Notes: a model not told the origin generated them from the sequence alone. Positions 41,741 to 54,400 are shown, counted from the stretch's first letter. The stretch: DNA of 64,000 bases from Macrothele yani (GCA_039090855.1 CM077002.1:87858194-87922193); one strand, 5' to 3'. Made by a program: numbers and translations.

Positions 41741-43499
41741 CTCTTACAATCAGAGGAAGGTAGGGTTGGGGAAAAACAAAAGCGCGGGAACTCTCAGCGA
41801 CCAGGCACACGTGTAATCTGATATGACCCTTCTTGCCTTTTTGGAGGGAAACACACAAATTTTTATGCACACCTGCTTTCCTGCCGTTCAGAGCTTGACA
41901 GCACGTACTATAACTCTTCAGGATTAAACCTTCTTTGCCAGCCCACGGAACCCAGCTGGGAAATTTCTCGGGGTGGTGTTTCTGTTCGGAGAATTTCACC
42001 ACAGCGTTGTAGAGAGGGAAAAATGCCTTTTTGTGTAAATAACTGCTCACTCTTGGGTGGGCGACCTCCTAACAATTTCAAACAGCACTCCCCTTTTCTT
42101 GGAATGAGCTTGGGAAAAAAAAAAAGTGACCGCTGAACGAAGAAAGGAACTGCATTTGACTTACAGAAAATATAAATACATACATCATATACCATAAAAA
42201 GAACTACATTTTTTTTTCACTACCTATTTTGAGCATAGACCAGCTTTCTTTTTCTTGCATTCCTTTTTTAATACTCAACAAAAAATATCACTTATGAAAT
42301 TACTTGCCCCGGTGAAAGATTATTCTTTTCCCTTTTTTTTTTTTCTTGATTTGGATTACATTTATTCTCTTTTTTTAAGGCCCACTTATCAAGTCCATCC
42401 CAGCCTTACCTCACCAACTTCATAATTTCAAAGTTAAAATTATAATACATCCTACTAACTTCTGAATCATCCTACTCATAGATTAGATAATGAATAATAC
42501 AAATGCTACAGTTTTGTTCACACAACAAAGGTAAAAGAAAGAGAAAAAAAAATTATTTACACTACTCTTCACTCAGAATATTACATCCCTTCCTTTTTTT
42601 TTTTCTTACGTGCACTGCTATTTCCCTCCTGCTGGGCTGAGTATTCACAATTTATATGCTTATTTCACAATTTATATGCTTAACCTTGGAACTCAACCAA
42701 AAAGTCCATAGGCTAGCCCCAGAGCGATGATAAATACTGAAATACTGAATCGGTGGGAGGGTAGCCCTTTGCTACTCTCCTATCCCTTAACAAAGTAAAA
42801 ACACTCATTTTGTACATTAAGCAGAGAAGAGGAGAAAAAGAAAATAGCGATGAGAAAATAGAATTTTCTGTGACTTTTTCTTGACTTTTCTCTCTGGATC
42901 CAAAAATCGAACCCAGAGGAGGTGAAATCTAAATTTACGAAAAGTTTAACAGCAAATCACTCCAGGGAAGAATCGTCACCCTTTCCTGAACTGACCACTA
43001 TTATCCCTTCGATTTATTTATTTTTTCTTTCAAGAAAAACGTGGATAATGATGAAAATCTGAAAACATTGATCAGGTGTCCACAGATTTTCAGCAACATA
43101 TCAAGAGACTGCATCCTCCGGTGCAAAGGACTCTTAATTTTGGCTCGTTTTCTTTTAGTGTTTTTATTGTTTAGACTTTTTTGTTTCTTATAACTTGTTT
43201 GCAGTTTCGTGAGTTCATCCTTGTTGTACAATGCACGATCGGAAGAGAGGCGGAGTCTGGCGTATATTTACGTGAACGATACAGCTTTTTATCGGAGAAA
43301 TAATGGCGGCAGCGACTGAAGGGGGGAGGGTTAATGGTTTTGAAAACCGGAAAAATCCAGAAACCAGACTGCCGCTGACCTGGACCTGTCTGTATAATCG
43401 GTTCGATACTTTATTTATAAATTTCAGAATGTTACATTTTTGTACTGTGCATTTGAACCCAATTTGCATGGCAAAGTACAATCCAAAAAATGCCTGATT

Positions 43500-44445
43500 C
43501 TGCAGTTAGGCCTTACAGCCTATCCCAGGCCTGCTGAAAACTTTTGAGAATGTAGCATGTTTGGATCTGTTTACTTTACACTTAAAACATTTGTATCAAT
43601 TTTCGAGGCAAAATATCATTGGGAAGAACCCGAGCCAGCTGTTAGCCTTCTCTCTCTCTCTCTCTGTGAGTGATTAAAAATACTTAAGATGTAATATTTT
43701 TGTGTCTGTCTACTTCATGCGCTTTGTATTTGTGCTGATTTTCATGGCAAAATTCCATCGGGAAGTATGTTAGGCCTCTTTATGACTAAGATTTTTGTTT
43801 AGAATATAACATTATTGTGTAGTCTACTTCACATTTAGTACATTTGAACCGCTTTTCATGGCGAAATTCCAAGGGGAAGGGCCCCAAGCCTGCAGTTAGG
43901 CTTTTCTTTTTTTTTTTTTTGTGTACCTGTCCTAGACCTGAACAAACTTTTTGAAAATGCTTTCCTTTTCTTATTTTTTTGTGTGCCTGTCCTATGCTTA
44001 AATAAACTTTTTGAAAATGCTACATTATTGCATCTACCTACTTCAGCTTAGTATATTTGTACCAATTTTCACAGCCAAATTCCACCAGGAAACATCCAAG
44101 CCTGCTATTAGGCCTGGTTAAAACTTTTGAAAATGTAACATCACTATATCTGTTTACTACACAATTACTACATTAGTACCGATTTTCAGGGTGAAATTCC
44201 ATGGTAAAGTATGCAAACCTGCAACTTGACTTTTTTTTGTGGGTGTGTATGACCATCTTACACCTGATTAAAAAATTTGAATATGTAATATTTTTGTGTC
44301 TGTCTACTCAATGTGTAGTGCATTTATACCAATTCTTAGGGAGGTACAGAGGTCTGCTATTGGAGGCCTTTAGTGCCTAGTCTAGGCCTGATTAAAACGT
44401 TTGAGAATGTAATGTTAATGTATCTGTTATTTCACGCTTAGTATA
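43500..44445. repeat. Diverged tandem array, about 140-bp unit, left part
   Basis: Variants of TGTGTCTGTCTACTTCATGC, a TTTGTACCAATTTTCATGGC block, AAATTCCATCGGGAAG and AGGCCT recur from about 43570, 43708, 43830, 44035, 44150, 44302 and 44420. The array is interrupted by LINE copy B and resumes at 46669. It has no coding capacity. Confidence 0.65.
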
Positions 44446-44580
44446 GTATTATGGTGTTTTTTAAGGTTGGTTATGTCAATACATTTTGTTTGTCTTATGA
44501 GCTTGCAAACTGGAACGTGGCAAGCTCATAAGACAAACAAAATGTATTGACATAACCAACCTTAAAAAACACCATAATAC
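44446..44580. repeat. Perfect 61-bp inverted repeat at the 5' end of LINE copy B
   Basis: 44446-44506 is the exact reverse complement of 44520-44580, with a 13-base spacer AAACTGGAACGTG. The right arm is normal LINE sequence (compare 38620-38680) and the left arm is an inverted copy of it. Both share ATGTATTGAC where copies A and D have ATCTATTGAC, so one arm was copied from the other. Confidence 0.92.
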
Positions 44581-46668
44581 TTTCAAGTTGGAACTGAAGA
44601 ACAGATTCTCTGCTTTAGAAGGCCTAACATCGGAAGAAGTGGATATTTCGGAAGTTAACAGAAAAGTAACCAAAGCTCTAATGGAAACAGCAACAAAATT
44701 AGCTGGGTCTAAGAACAAGTTGCATGTGAACAGATTATCAGGAAAAACCAAAATGTTGATGCAAAAAAGAAGAGAGATGAGGACAACTAAAGAAGATGTG
44801 ACTTCCAAAGTGGAATATATAGAGCTATGCAAGACAACACGAAAAAGTATCACTGAAGACGTAAGGAAATTCAACTGTGAGCTAGTGAGGAAAGCAATTG
44901 AAAACAACCAAAGCCTGAAGATAGCAAAGGGACATCTCAGTAAGGGAAGAAAACAGATTATGGCTCTGAGAAAAGAAGATGGTTCTATAACAAGAAATAG
45001 AGGCGAAATTTCGACAAGAGTGAAAGATTTCTACTCCAAATTATATGAAAGGGATGATACATGTACTCCAGACATCATGAAAGGTACCAGAGTTCTTCCA
45101 GTCCTCCCAGCAGAAGTTGCTCATGCAATCAAGAACATGAAGCGGGGAAAGCTCCAGGAGAAGATGGAATTACTATAGACATCATACAAGAAGCAAGTGG
45201 AGAAATTGAAACAGTACTCGCCCAAATTTTCACTCGATGCCTTAATGAAGGGAAGATTCCTGAGGATTGGAACAATGCTACAATGATCCTGCTACATAAA
45301 AAAGGTGACATTGAGGATCTCAGGAACTACAGACCTATCAGCCTCCTATCAGTGGTTTATAAAATCTTCACTAAAGTTCTTTCACACCGCTTGAAATTAA
45401 CACTGGACATGGCTCAACCGAGAGAACAAGCTGGATTCAGGAGTGGCTACAGCACAATAGATCATATCCACGTACTGAGAGAACTAATTGAAAGAGCGAG
45501 GGAATATGAACTTCCATTGTGCATGGCTTTTATCGATTATGAAAAAGCCTTTGATTCGGTGAAACCATCAGCAGTTACCACGGCTCTGAAATCCTGCGGT
45601 ATTGAAGATGCATACATTAATATTATTAATAACATCTATGAAAATGCAAGGTCAAAGATTCGGCTGTTTGAAAATACAACACACATAAAAATTGGAAAGG
45701 GAGTGAGACAAGGTGACACCATATCTCCGAAGCTCTTTAATGCCACATTGGAAAATGTCTTTCAATCACTGAACTGGGAAAACAAAGGGATAAAGATTAA
45801 TGGAGATTATCTAACCCACCTTCGTTTTGCTGATGACGTAGTCATTTTTGCAACTACCCCATCAGAGCTGCAGAGTATGATCCAGGAACTTGCTGACAAG
45901 AGTAAAGAAGTGGGATAGAGTAAAGAAGTGGGATTAAAAATGAACCTGACAAGAGTAAAGAAGTGGGATTAAAAATGAACTTTCAGAAGACAAAAGTGAT
46001 GTTCAATGCTTTTACAAGAAATGAAGATTTATCGATTGATGGAGAAAAACTGGAGATAACAGATACGTATGTTTATCTTGGACAGCAGATATCAAGTGAG
46101 GGTCACATTGATGAAGAAATTAATTGGCGTACAAAACTTGCCTGGAGAGCTTTTGGAAGAAACAGCATAATTTTCAAGAGCAATATGCCATTATGTCTTA
46201 AAAGAAAAGTGTTTGATCAATGCATCCTTCCAGTGCTTACGTATGGTGCAGAGACGTGGACCTTAACTAAAAGAGACATACAAAGGCTGCAGACAACTCA
46301 AAGAGGCATGGAGAGGTGCATGCTTGGTATAACCAGGAGAGATAAGAAGAGGAACTCGTGGATCCGAAAAATGACGAGAGTGGAAGACATCATGATCAGA
46401 GTTAAATCCCTGAAATGGCAATGGGCTGGACATACTGCCAGAAGGACAGACCATAGATGGACAGCCGAAATTTTAGATTGGATTCCAAGGGACAGGAAAA
46501 GACCCAGAAAAAGACCACATGGGAGATGGGTGGATGAAATTCGTAAATATGCGGGAGTGACATGGAGGAGACTGGCACAAGACAGACCGTTGTGGAGGAA
46601 ACTTGGGGAGACCTTCGTCCAGCAGTGGATTGATAATGGTTGACAATGATGATGATGATGATGATGAT
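44520..46668 (+). mobile_element. RTE LINE family 1, copy B, 5'-truncated
   Basis: It begins within the EN-RT linker and runs to an (ATG)n tail at 46645-46668. It sits in the 140-bp array, which continues on both sides. Frames: 44588-45178, 45061-45918, 45963-46643. Lesions are a one-base deletion in the GGGGAAAA run near 45148 and a duplication of GAGTAAAGAAGTGGGAT-type sequence at 45895-45975. Confidence 0.9.
44588..46643 (+). pseudogene. RT of LINE copy B, frameshifted
   Basis: It holds RT blocks AFIDYEKAFDSV, VRQGDTISPKLFNATLEN and LRFADDVVIFA in 45061-45918, and the C-terminal YLGQQISSEGHIDEEI onward in 45963-46643. The first frame lacks the endonuclease. Two frame breaks separate linker, RT core and C-terminal domain. 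Confidence 0.88.
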
Positions 46669-47060
46669 ATTATTTGTACTGATTTTCAGGGTAAAATTGC
46701 TTTTGGAAATACTAAAGCATGGGGTTAAGCTGTTGTTTTGGTGCATAGCACAGCCCTGATTTATATTTTTGGGAATTTAATATTTTTGTGGCTGTCTACT
46801 TTATGTATACTGATTCTCATGCTAGAATTCATTCAAGAAGTGCAGAAACTGACAGTGTTGCAGGAACCATTCAAGTTCCACTTCCATCCCCTTTTTTTGC
46901 AAATCAATAATTATTTCTTCAAGTCTGGACTTAACTGGTACTACAATATATGTACACCAGTTTTCATGCCTTACCTAAATTCTATGGGTCCATGGGTAAA
47001 AGGGCACCTGCAGACATTTGAAGGATTATACATAAATATAATTTTAAATACCCATAAATA
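46669..47060. repeat. Diverged tandem array, about 140-bp unit, right part
   Basis: TATTTGTACTGATTTTCAGG and GTAAAATTGCTTTTGG continue the unit cut by copy B; TTTTTGTGGCTGTCTACTTT follows at about 46783, and further decayed copies run to about 47060. Confidence 0.55.
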
Positions 47061-47083
47061 TTTGTACTGTTTTGCAAAAAAAA

Positions 47084-47084
47084 A

Positions 47085-47115
<31 letters not shown>

Positions 47116-47136
47116 TGTGTGTGTGTGTGCGCGCGC

Positions 47137-47194
<58 letters not shown>

Positions 47195-47199
47195 GTGTG

Positions 47200-47235
<36 letters not shown>

Positions 47236-47250
47236 TCCGTCCGTCCGGCC
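47084..47250. repeat. (GT)n / (GCGT)n microsatellite
   Basis: An uninterrupted alternating purine-pyrimidine tract: GT runs with GCGC insertions, then GCGT repeats and CCGT repeats. Alternating GC/GT favours Z-DNA. Frames across it on both strands (Val-Cys or His-Thr runs) are artefacts. Confidence 0.95.
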
Positions 47251-47754
47251 TGCCACCTACTTCTTAAACTGTGTAAATCCCCGAGATCCTGGATATTGCA
47301 GTCACAACATAGAAACACACAGCCTTTTCCTAGCATTGCTAATGCGTGGTGGCCCAGTAACCGGTTTGAACATCATGTCTCCTTCACAATGGATTGCCAT
47401 TGTGCGTGAAGCTCTGATGTCCGTGATGCCACTGTGCAGTGACATTGTACTTCATGACGCATAGTGAAAGGTTGATACATCACCCAGCCGTACATGATCA
47501 TGAGCAAAACATCACAAGATCATCGTTTCATGGAAATCCGCTGTTGTAGCGTCTTGAACGCACATTGCATGATCATCTTATGTTAATGGATTTCTATGTA
47601 CCAACTGCCTGTATCAGCGAGTGTAACATCGTACTGAAGTGACCGTTTTGAACGTCTGTATTTGGTGGCTGGTGGCAGTATGATAACATCGCGGTACATC
47701 ACGATGGCAATAAATTGTAGTTTCGTCAGTTTAAAAAACCATAGCATTGTTGGA

Positions 47755-47802
47755 AATTCACACCAATTTTTCACGATGTATTGATATATTGCCCAGCCCT
47801 AG
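47755..47802 (-). repeat. Possible hAT-type terminal sequence
   Basis: Read inward from about 47802, TAGGGCTGGGCAATATATCA resembles a common hAT end (TAGGGCTGGGCNATAT). A similar TAGGGATTGGCAATG occurs at about 21143. The other end was not found; 47270-47750 and 47810-48900 contain no gene I can support. Confidence 0.4.
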
Positions 47803-49162
47803 TGGTCAGCATGGGAATATTCAAAGATGTTATCTGTCAGGATGGCAATAAGAATTAGTAGGTGTTAGTATGTGGACTAAGTGCTTTTTCTGTTTTATTG
47901 GCCTACGCAGCAATCACGTACATTGTGATCCAAAAGTACATTGAGAGTGCTAAATGAGTTTATTGCTCTTATAGGTGTTGATAGAGGCTTGAGTGACATA
48001 GGTTACACTAGGGAAGCATAAATTAATGATAGAAGACTTTGAGAAAGACACAGCCTCCCAGAAGGCCAGCACAAAAGAATGAAAGTTACATAGATTTGCA
48101 GTAAGTATGAAAGAAAGAATAATTAGGAAACAATAAGAAGCAAGAAAATTGAGAGCTTCAATAAGTAATTTAGTAAGATAATTCTAAGACAATCTGCACT
48201 ATAAGTTTAAGCAAGTAATAATTAACTGAAACTGCAACCTTTCTCGTCTATTCCTTCATTATATATTAACTGCAATGAGGCTTAAACACTGAACCCAAGA
48301 GGAGCTTATAACAGCATAACAACACAGCCCTCTTACAGTATCATCAGTAGAATTTAAAACAGGCCACCTACTCCTAGGCAAAAACAGGATGGATGGGGCT
48401 CACGCACATGTAAGTGGAATTCTGGATGACAATTGCAGAGAGAAATGCGGTAGTAATGGAATGGGGATGTTGCTGGAGGGAAAAAAGGAAATAATTCCTG
48501 GAATTATGTCTGTTGTCCCTTTCACCCTCCAAGTGAGCATTGCACCGGGAGGATCAGGGCTGTGCTTGCTTCATGTGTTTTGTGTTGTTAAACTGCGATC
48601 AATCTCATGTGGCCGTCAAGTTGAATACTGTACTTTAACTTAAAAAAATCATTAATTTACCATATCACTAAAGTAGTTAATTATATCTTTAAGTATCTCC
48701 CATTGTTATGCATATATTTAATATAAACATACATGCATATTATTAGGTATGCATATTTTTACATGGTAGAAGTTTTCACACACACACACACAAAATGGTT
48801 GGATTTAGGGAGCACACGGACTTAACGACTTAACGAGTGTTTTTCTTGGTCCTGAACTCCTCATTTTAAGCGTGTTCTACTGTACTTAAAATCTTTAAAA
48901 CATCTTTTAAATTAACAAATTAGCAACTGGATACATATAAACGAAAAAAAGAAATCAAGTAAAAAAATAAAAGCTTTGATTCGATACTGCATAATGAAAA
49001 GATAAAGTGCTTTCAAAGAAGTAAAAATTATTAACCAGCAAGCTAACAAATTCAACCTCAGATATGCTGGCTGAAGCAATAAATATCTTGCAAACAAAAG
49101 AAAGTAACTGCAGTAACAGTACTACCATACCTGTGGAAACTTCTGATCTACTTTTTAAACTT

Positions 49163-49332
49163 CTTTGGCACATTCATATATGTTTATTTCTACTGAATTG
49201 TGCCAAAATATTCTTAATGATTTTTTATTTATGTATTATTGCATATTTCTTTGGCACATTCATTTATATTTATTTCCACTGAATTGTGCCAAAATGTTCT
49301 TAATGATTTTTTATTTATGTATTGCATATTTA
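49163..49332. repeat. 86-bp tandem duplication
   Basis: CTTTGGCACATTCATATATG (49163) recurs as CTTTGGCACATTCATTTATA (49249), followed in both by ACTGAATTGTGCCAAAAT and CTTAATGATTTTTTATTTAT. Each unit contains TTGGCACA and its complement TGTGCCAA, so each can form a hairpin. 49340-50300 shows no further feature. Confidence 0.85.
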
Positions 49333-50304
49333 TCTTTTACTGGTTTTCAAAGTGATGTGTTTTCTTATTTTTTGTTAACCATGTAATTAATTTAAATGTT
49401 GAATTAGTAGACTGTGCACTGAATAACATTTGCAGAATGTGATAGTAGTTAAGAATAATTTTTAAAAGCAAAGGCCCTAATATATTGAGGGTAGAACATT
49501 ATTGTTCACCTAGTATATATCATTTTTGAGTAATTTTTAAGTTTGAACATAATTAACTTTTGGTATCCCAGAATGAAACTTCAATCTGTTGTTAAACCAT
49601 AAGCTAGCAATTATTATTTTGCTAAAGTACTGCATTCCTCATTTAGTTTGAAAATTTTATGCTGTTCTGCAATATTTCCAACATAAGCTTTTTTATATTC
49701 TATTTTAGTTGAGCAATAAGTAATTTCAAGGTAAAGGTTATCTGTCATGTTCTGCATAATCTTAAGTACCATCTTTAATAATACAAACAATTCCGTGTTT
49801 GTTCTGAACATCATGCTATGCAATAGATAACTGATCACAGTGTTATCTGTGAATGTTTTAGTAACAGTATATCTGCTCTCTCTGTCTGTTCTGATGGAAA
49901 TTGGTCATTTTGTTTACTAAGTGTGATAAAAACTTCCTTACAGTATCTGGCGAATTTTTTGTAACACAGTTGGACTCTAAAATGATGATATAGATTGTTC
50001 ACTATTAGAAATAATTATAAATTTATGAAAAGTGCACAAACTTCTGGTATTCAAATGCTTAAGTGGTTATTCTGCTGTCTTTAGTATTTTTTTTTTTTTA
50101 ACAAAGTAGGGACTGCGCCTAGGCTCGCTATACTCGTTTCCAGAGTAGCGCTCGGGCCCTGCAGCCCGATCTTCAAGTACATCATTGTCGACATATGTGT
50201 TCGACTGTCTCTTTCTGGTGATGCCATCTGATGAAATTAAAATGTTCTCCCAATTGTTCAATACTTTTTGCAGTGTATCAATTCCAAGATGGCAGCTTTT
50301 TTAT

Positions 50305-50994
50305 ACACTGACGGAAAAAAAAATCCCAACACCACGAAAAAATAATTGTAGAGGAATGAAATGGCGGCAATACATTTGTATAGGTAACATATTTAATCGA
50401 TTAAGGTTTCAAGATCACAGCTTAATGTAAGCGCGAGAAGAGCCATTTTAAATGTGAAATGCTGGTACATTAATAACCGGTGTAACTGCCAGAATGTTGA
50501 ATGCAAGCACGCAAACGCAAACGGGAGATCCGCTTGCCGGTAGCAGCGATAAACCAATTTGCTACCTCACTAGCTGTGCTGCGCCAGTGTCTTTTTGTTG
50601 ATAGCACTATGTACTGATCTTCTGCAGGTGTCGTACTGCGAACACGTCCTCCCCCGTGAGGTTTGCTACACTCTCCATTTGTTTGAAATGATTTCCAAAG
50701 CCTTGAAACAACACTGTGGCTGACGTCGAACTCCCTGGCAACATCTGTTATTTTTCGCCCTTCTTCAATCTTGCCAATAACACGGCCATGCGTAAAATCA
50801 TCTAGGTGATGTCGGGAAGACATACTGAAAATTGCAAGTTCGTCAATTGATTCTTTCCCTTTCAACTTTGCGTTTGAACAACAATGGTCAATACGCGTAA
50901 AATCCTTTATATCTGTTATCAGCGCTATGACGTCACGAACAAGTTCGGCAGTCCAAAATTTGCATACGCACAAACGTCTTACTGTATCCCGCAC
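50305..50994 (-). mobile_element. Tc1 deletion derivative
   Basis: The left end ACACTGACGGAAAAAAAAAT (about 50306-50325) then CCCAACACC is a familiar Tc1-type terminus. The minus strand carries the N-terminal transposase domain fused to the C-terminal few residues; the catalytic domain is missing. No matching right terminus is seen before LINE fragment C at 51069, so the other end may be lost. Confidence 0.65.
50470..50823 (-). CDS. HTH-only Tc1 protein (transposase minus catalytic domain)
   Basis: From MSSRHHLDDFTHGRVIGKIE the frame holds a first HTH (GRKITDVAREFDVSHSVVSR) and a second (RSTASEVANWFIAATGKRIS), then goes directly to RLRLRACIQHSGSYTGY, which looks like a Tc1 C-terminus (RACIxxxGGxTxY). 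The join is in frame, about 117 codons. The frame is open upstream to 50994 without extra homology. If expressed it would be a DNA-binding protein without catalytic residues. Expression is unknown. Confidence 0.6.
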   Translation of the reverse strand: MSSRHHLDDFTHGRVIGKIEEGRKITDVAREFDVSHSVVSRLWKSFQTNGECSKPHGGGRVRSTTPAEDQYIVLSTKRHWRSTASEVANWFIAATGKRISRLRLRACIQHSGSYTGY

Positions 50995-51068
50995 TTATGC
51001 TAATTTCCAAATTTTCCTGCCTTCCATTTTATGGTTGCTATCGTTGCTATTGTCATCCGTCCTTAGCA

Positions 51069-51348
51069 AACATCATGATCAGAGTTAAATCCCTGAAATG
51101 GCAATGGGCTAGACATACTGCCAGAAGGACAGACCATCGATGGACAGCCGAAATTTTAGATTGGATTCCAAGGGACAGGAAAAGACCCAGCAGAAGTAGA
51201 CCACATGAGAGATGGGTGGATGGAATTTGAAAGTATGCGGGAGTGACATGGAGGAGACTGGCACAAGACAGACCGTTGTGGAGGAAACTTAGGGAGACCT
51301 TTGTCCAGCAGTGGATTGATAATGTTTGACAATGATGATGATGATATA
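51069..51348 (+). mobile_element. RTE LINE family 1, copy C, 3' fragment
   Basis: It starts at ACATCATGATCAGAGTTAAA and encodes RVKSLKWQWARHTARRTDHR onward to the VQQWIDN end, then TGACAATGATGATGATGATA. It has a stop near 51229 and a 3-base insertion. It is tail to tail with minus-strand copies. Confidence 0.85.
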
Positions 51349-51403
51349 TCATCATCATCATCATCATCATCATCATTGTCAACCATTATCAATCCACTGC
51401 TGG
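51349..51403 (-). mobile_element. RTE LINE family 1, tiny 3' fragment
   Basis: Minus strand: CCCAGCAGTGGATTGATAAT then GGTTGACAATGATG and a long (ATG)n run: only the last 27 bases of the element plus a tail. It lies directly after the tail of copy D in the same orientation, either as a severely 5'-truncated insertion or as slippage at the end of D. Confidence 0.7.
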
Positions 51404-54400
51404 GTCATCATCATCATCATCATTGACAACCATTATCAATCCACTGCTGGACGAAGGTCTCCCCAAGTTTCCTCCACAACGGTCTGTCTTGTGCCAGTCT
51501 CCTCCATGTCACCCCTGCATACTTTCGAATTTCATCCACCCATCTCCCATGTGTGGTCTTCTTCTGGGTTTTTTCCTGTCCCTTGGAATCCAATCTAAAA
51601 TTTCGGCTGTCCATCGATGATCTGTCCTTCTGGCAGTATGTCCAGCCCATTGCCATTTCAGGGATTTAACTCTGATCATGATGTCTTCCACTCTTGTCAT
51701 TTTTCGGATCCACGAGTTCCTCTTCTTATCTCTCCTGGTTACACCAAGTATGCACCTCTCCATGCTGCTTTGAGTTGTCTGCAGCCTTTGTATGTCTCTT
51801 TTAGTTAAGGTCCACGTCTCTGCACCATACGTAAGCACTGGAAGGATGCATTGATCAAACACTTTTCTTTTAAGACATAATGGCATATTGCTCTTGAAAA
51901 TTATGCTGTTTCTTCCAAAAGCTCTCCAGGCAAGTTCTGCACGCCGATTAATTTATTTATCAATGTGACCCTCACTTGATATCTGCTGTCCAAATAAACG
52001 TACGTGTCTGTTATCTCCAGCTTTTCTCCATCAATCGATAAATCTTCATTTCTTGTAAAAGCATTGAACATCACTTTTGTCTTCTGAAAGTTCATTTTTA
52101 ATCCCACTTCTTTACTCTTGTCAGCAAGTTCCTGGATCATACTCTGCAGCTCTGATGGGGTGGTTGCAAAAATGACTACGTCATCAGCAAAACGAAGGTG
52201 GGTTAGATAATCTCCATTACTCTTTATCCCCTTGTTTTCCCAGCTCAGCGACTGAAAAACACCCTCCAATGTGGCATTAAAGAGCTTCGGAGATATGGTG
52301 TCACCTTGTCTCACTCCCTTTCCAATTTTTACGTGTGTTGTATTTTCAAACAGCTGAATCTTTGCACTTGCATTTTCATAGATGTTATTAATAATATTAA
52401 TGTATGCATCTTCAATACCGCAGGTTTTCAGAGCCATTGTACCTGCTGATGGTTTCACCGAATCAAAGGCTTTTTCATAATCGATAAAAGCCATGCACAA
52501 TGGAAGTTCATATTCCCTCGCTCTTTCAATTAGTTCTCTCAGTACGTGGATATGATCTATTGTGCTGTAGCCACTCCTGAATCCAGCTTGTTCTCTCGGT
52601 TGAGCCATGTCCAGTGTTACCTTCAAGCGGTGTGAAAGAACTTTAGTGTAGATTTTATAAACTACTGATAGGAGGCTGATAGGTCTGTAGTTTCCAAGAT
52701 CCTCAATGTCACCTTTCTTATGTAGCAGGATCATTGTAGCGGTGTTCCAATCCTCAGGAATCTTTCCTTCATTAAGGCATCGAGTGAAAATTTGGGCGAG
52801 TACTGTTTCGATTTCTCCACTTGCTTCTTGTATGATGTCTACAGTAATTCCATCTTCTCCTGGAGCTTTTCCCCGCTTCATGTTCTTGATTGCATGTTCA
52901 ACTTCTGCTGGAAGGACTGGAGGAACTCTGGTACTGGTATCTTTCATGATGTCTGGAGTGCATGTATCATCCCTTTCATATAATTTGGAGTAGAAATCTT
53001 TCACTCTTGTCAAAATTTTGCCTCTATTTCTTGTTACAGAACCATCTTCTTTTCTCAGTGCCATAATCTGTTTTCTTCCCTTACTGAGATGTCCCTTTTG
53101 CTATCTTTAGGCTTTGGTTGTTTTCAATTGCTTTCCTCACTAGTTCACAGTTGAATTTTCTTACGTCTTCTGTGATACTTTTTCTTACTGTCTTGCATAG
53201 CTCTATATATTCCACTTTGGAAGTCACATCTTCTTTAGTTGTCCTCATCTCTCTTATTTTTTGCATCAACATTTTCGTTTTTCCTGATAATTTGTTTACA
53301 TGCAACTTGTTCTTAGACCCAGCTAATTTTGTTGCTGTTTCCATAAGAGCTTTGGTTACTTTTCTGTTAACTTCAGAGATGTCCACTTCTTCCGATGTTA
53401 GGCCTTCTAAAGCAGAGAACCTGTTCTTCAGTTCCAACTTGAAGGTATTATGGTGTTTTTTAAGGTTGGTTATGTCAATAGATTTTGTTTGTCTTATGAG
53501 CTTGCCACGTTCAAGTTTAGTGTTGAGGTACATCTTACATCTCACCAATCTATGGTCACTACCTGTGTTGAACTTGTTTAGCACACTGCAGTCTTCTATG
53601 ACGAATTTTTTGTTACACATAATAAAATCAATTTCACTTGTCGTCCCATTTGGATGTCTCCATGTCCATTTCCTGTGTGGCTTTTTCTTGAAGAAGGAGT
53701 TCAAGATGAAAAACCCTTCTGCCTCTGCAAACTCAACGAGAGTATTTCCTCGTTGGTTTCTGTTGCCGTGACCGAATTTACCTACTGAAGTTTCATTCTG
53801 TTGCCGTTGCCCTATTTTTGCATTGAAATCTCCCATAATTATCTTCAAGTGCTGCTTACCTTTATTATTTAGATGACAAATTTCCTCATAAAATTCTTCA
53901 ATTTCTTCTTCAGGATGACTTGTGGTGGGTGCATAAGTTTGAATAATCTGAGCCTGGTATCTTTTCGAGAGTTGGATAACAAGTCGTGCAGCTCTGTCAG
54001 AGGAACTTTCAACTTCTACCACTTTATCCTTCAGTTTCTTGTTTATTATAAATCCAACACCACTAGTTCTGCCAGTATCTGTCCCACGATAGTAGAAGAG
54101 ATGTCCACTTTTCAGTTCGATGAGATCTTCTCCTTTTCTCCTTACCTCACTTAGCCCCACGATGTCCCACTTGATCCTTTGTAGTTCCTCTTCCAATTCA
54201 AGAAGCCTTGAATCAGAAGATAGGGAGCATCCATTATACGTAGCCAAGGTCAGCATCAGATGGCAGCCTAATCCGGTCCTCCGGGATTCTTAGCACCCTC
54301 TGCCTTCATGTCGCACTGGCCGCTGCCTTGGCCAGGTACATTCCAGCTGCCAGAGACTGAGGGCCAAGATTTAAGTTGTGGAATCATTTTGGAGGGGTTT

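Noticed and set aside
41468..42195. Possible host exons in the GC-richer stretch
   Set aside because: Frames are short, overlap on both strands and show no domain, and no convincing splice structure was seen.
45061..45178. Programmed frameshifting at the GGGGAAAA run of the RTE
   Set aside because: The intact copy A is in a single frame there, so a frameshift is not needed; loss by slippage is simpler.
46738..47464. Frames of up to 223 codons across the GT tract on both strands
   Set aside because: Val-Cys, Ala-Arg or His-Thr runs are translation of a microsatellite.
50067..50261. Minus-strand frame reading DVLEDRAAGPERYSGNEYSE
   Set aside because: Only about 60 codons, begins and ends in simple sequence, and I could not link it to a known family.
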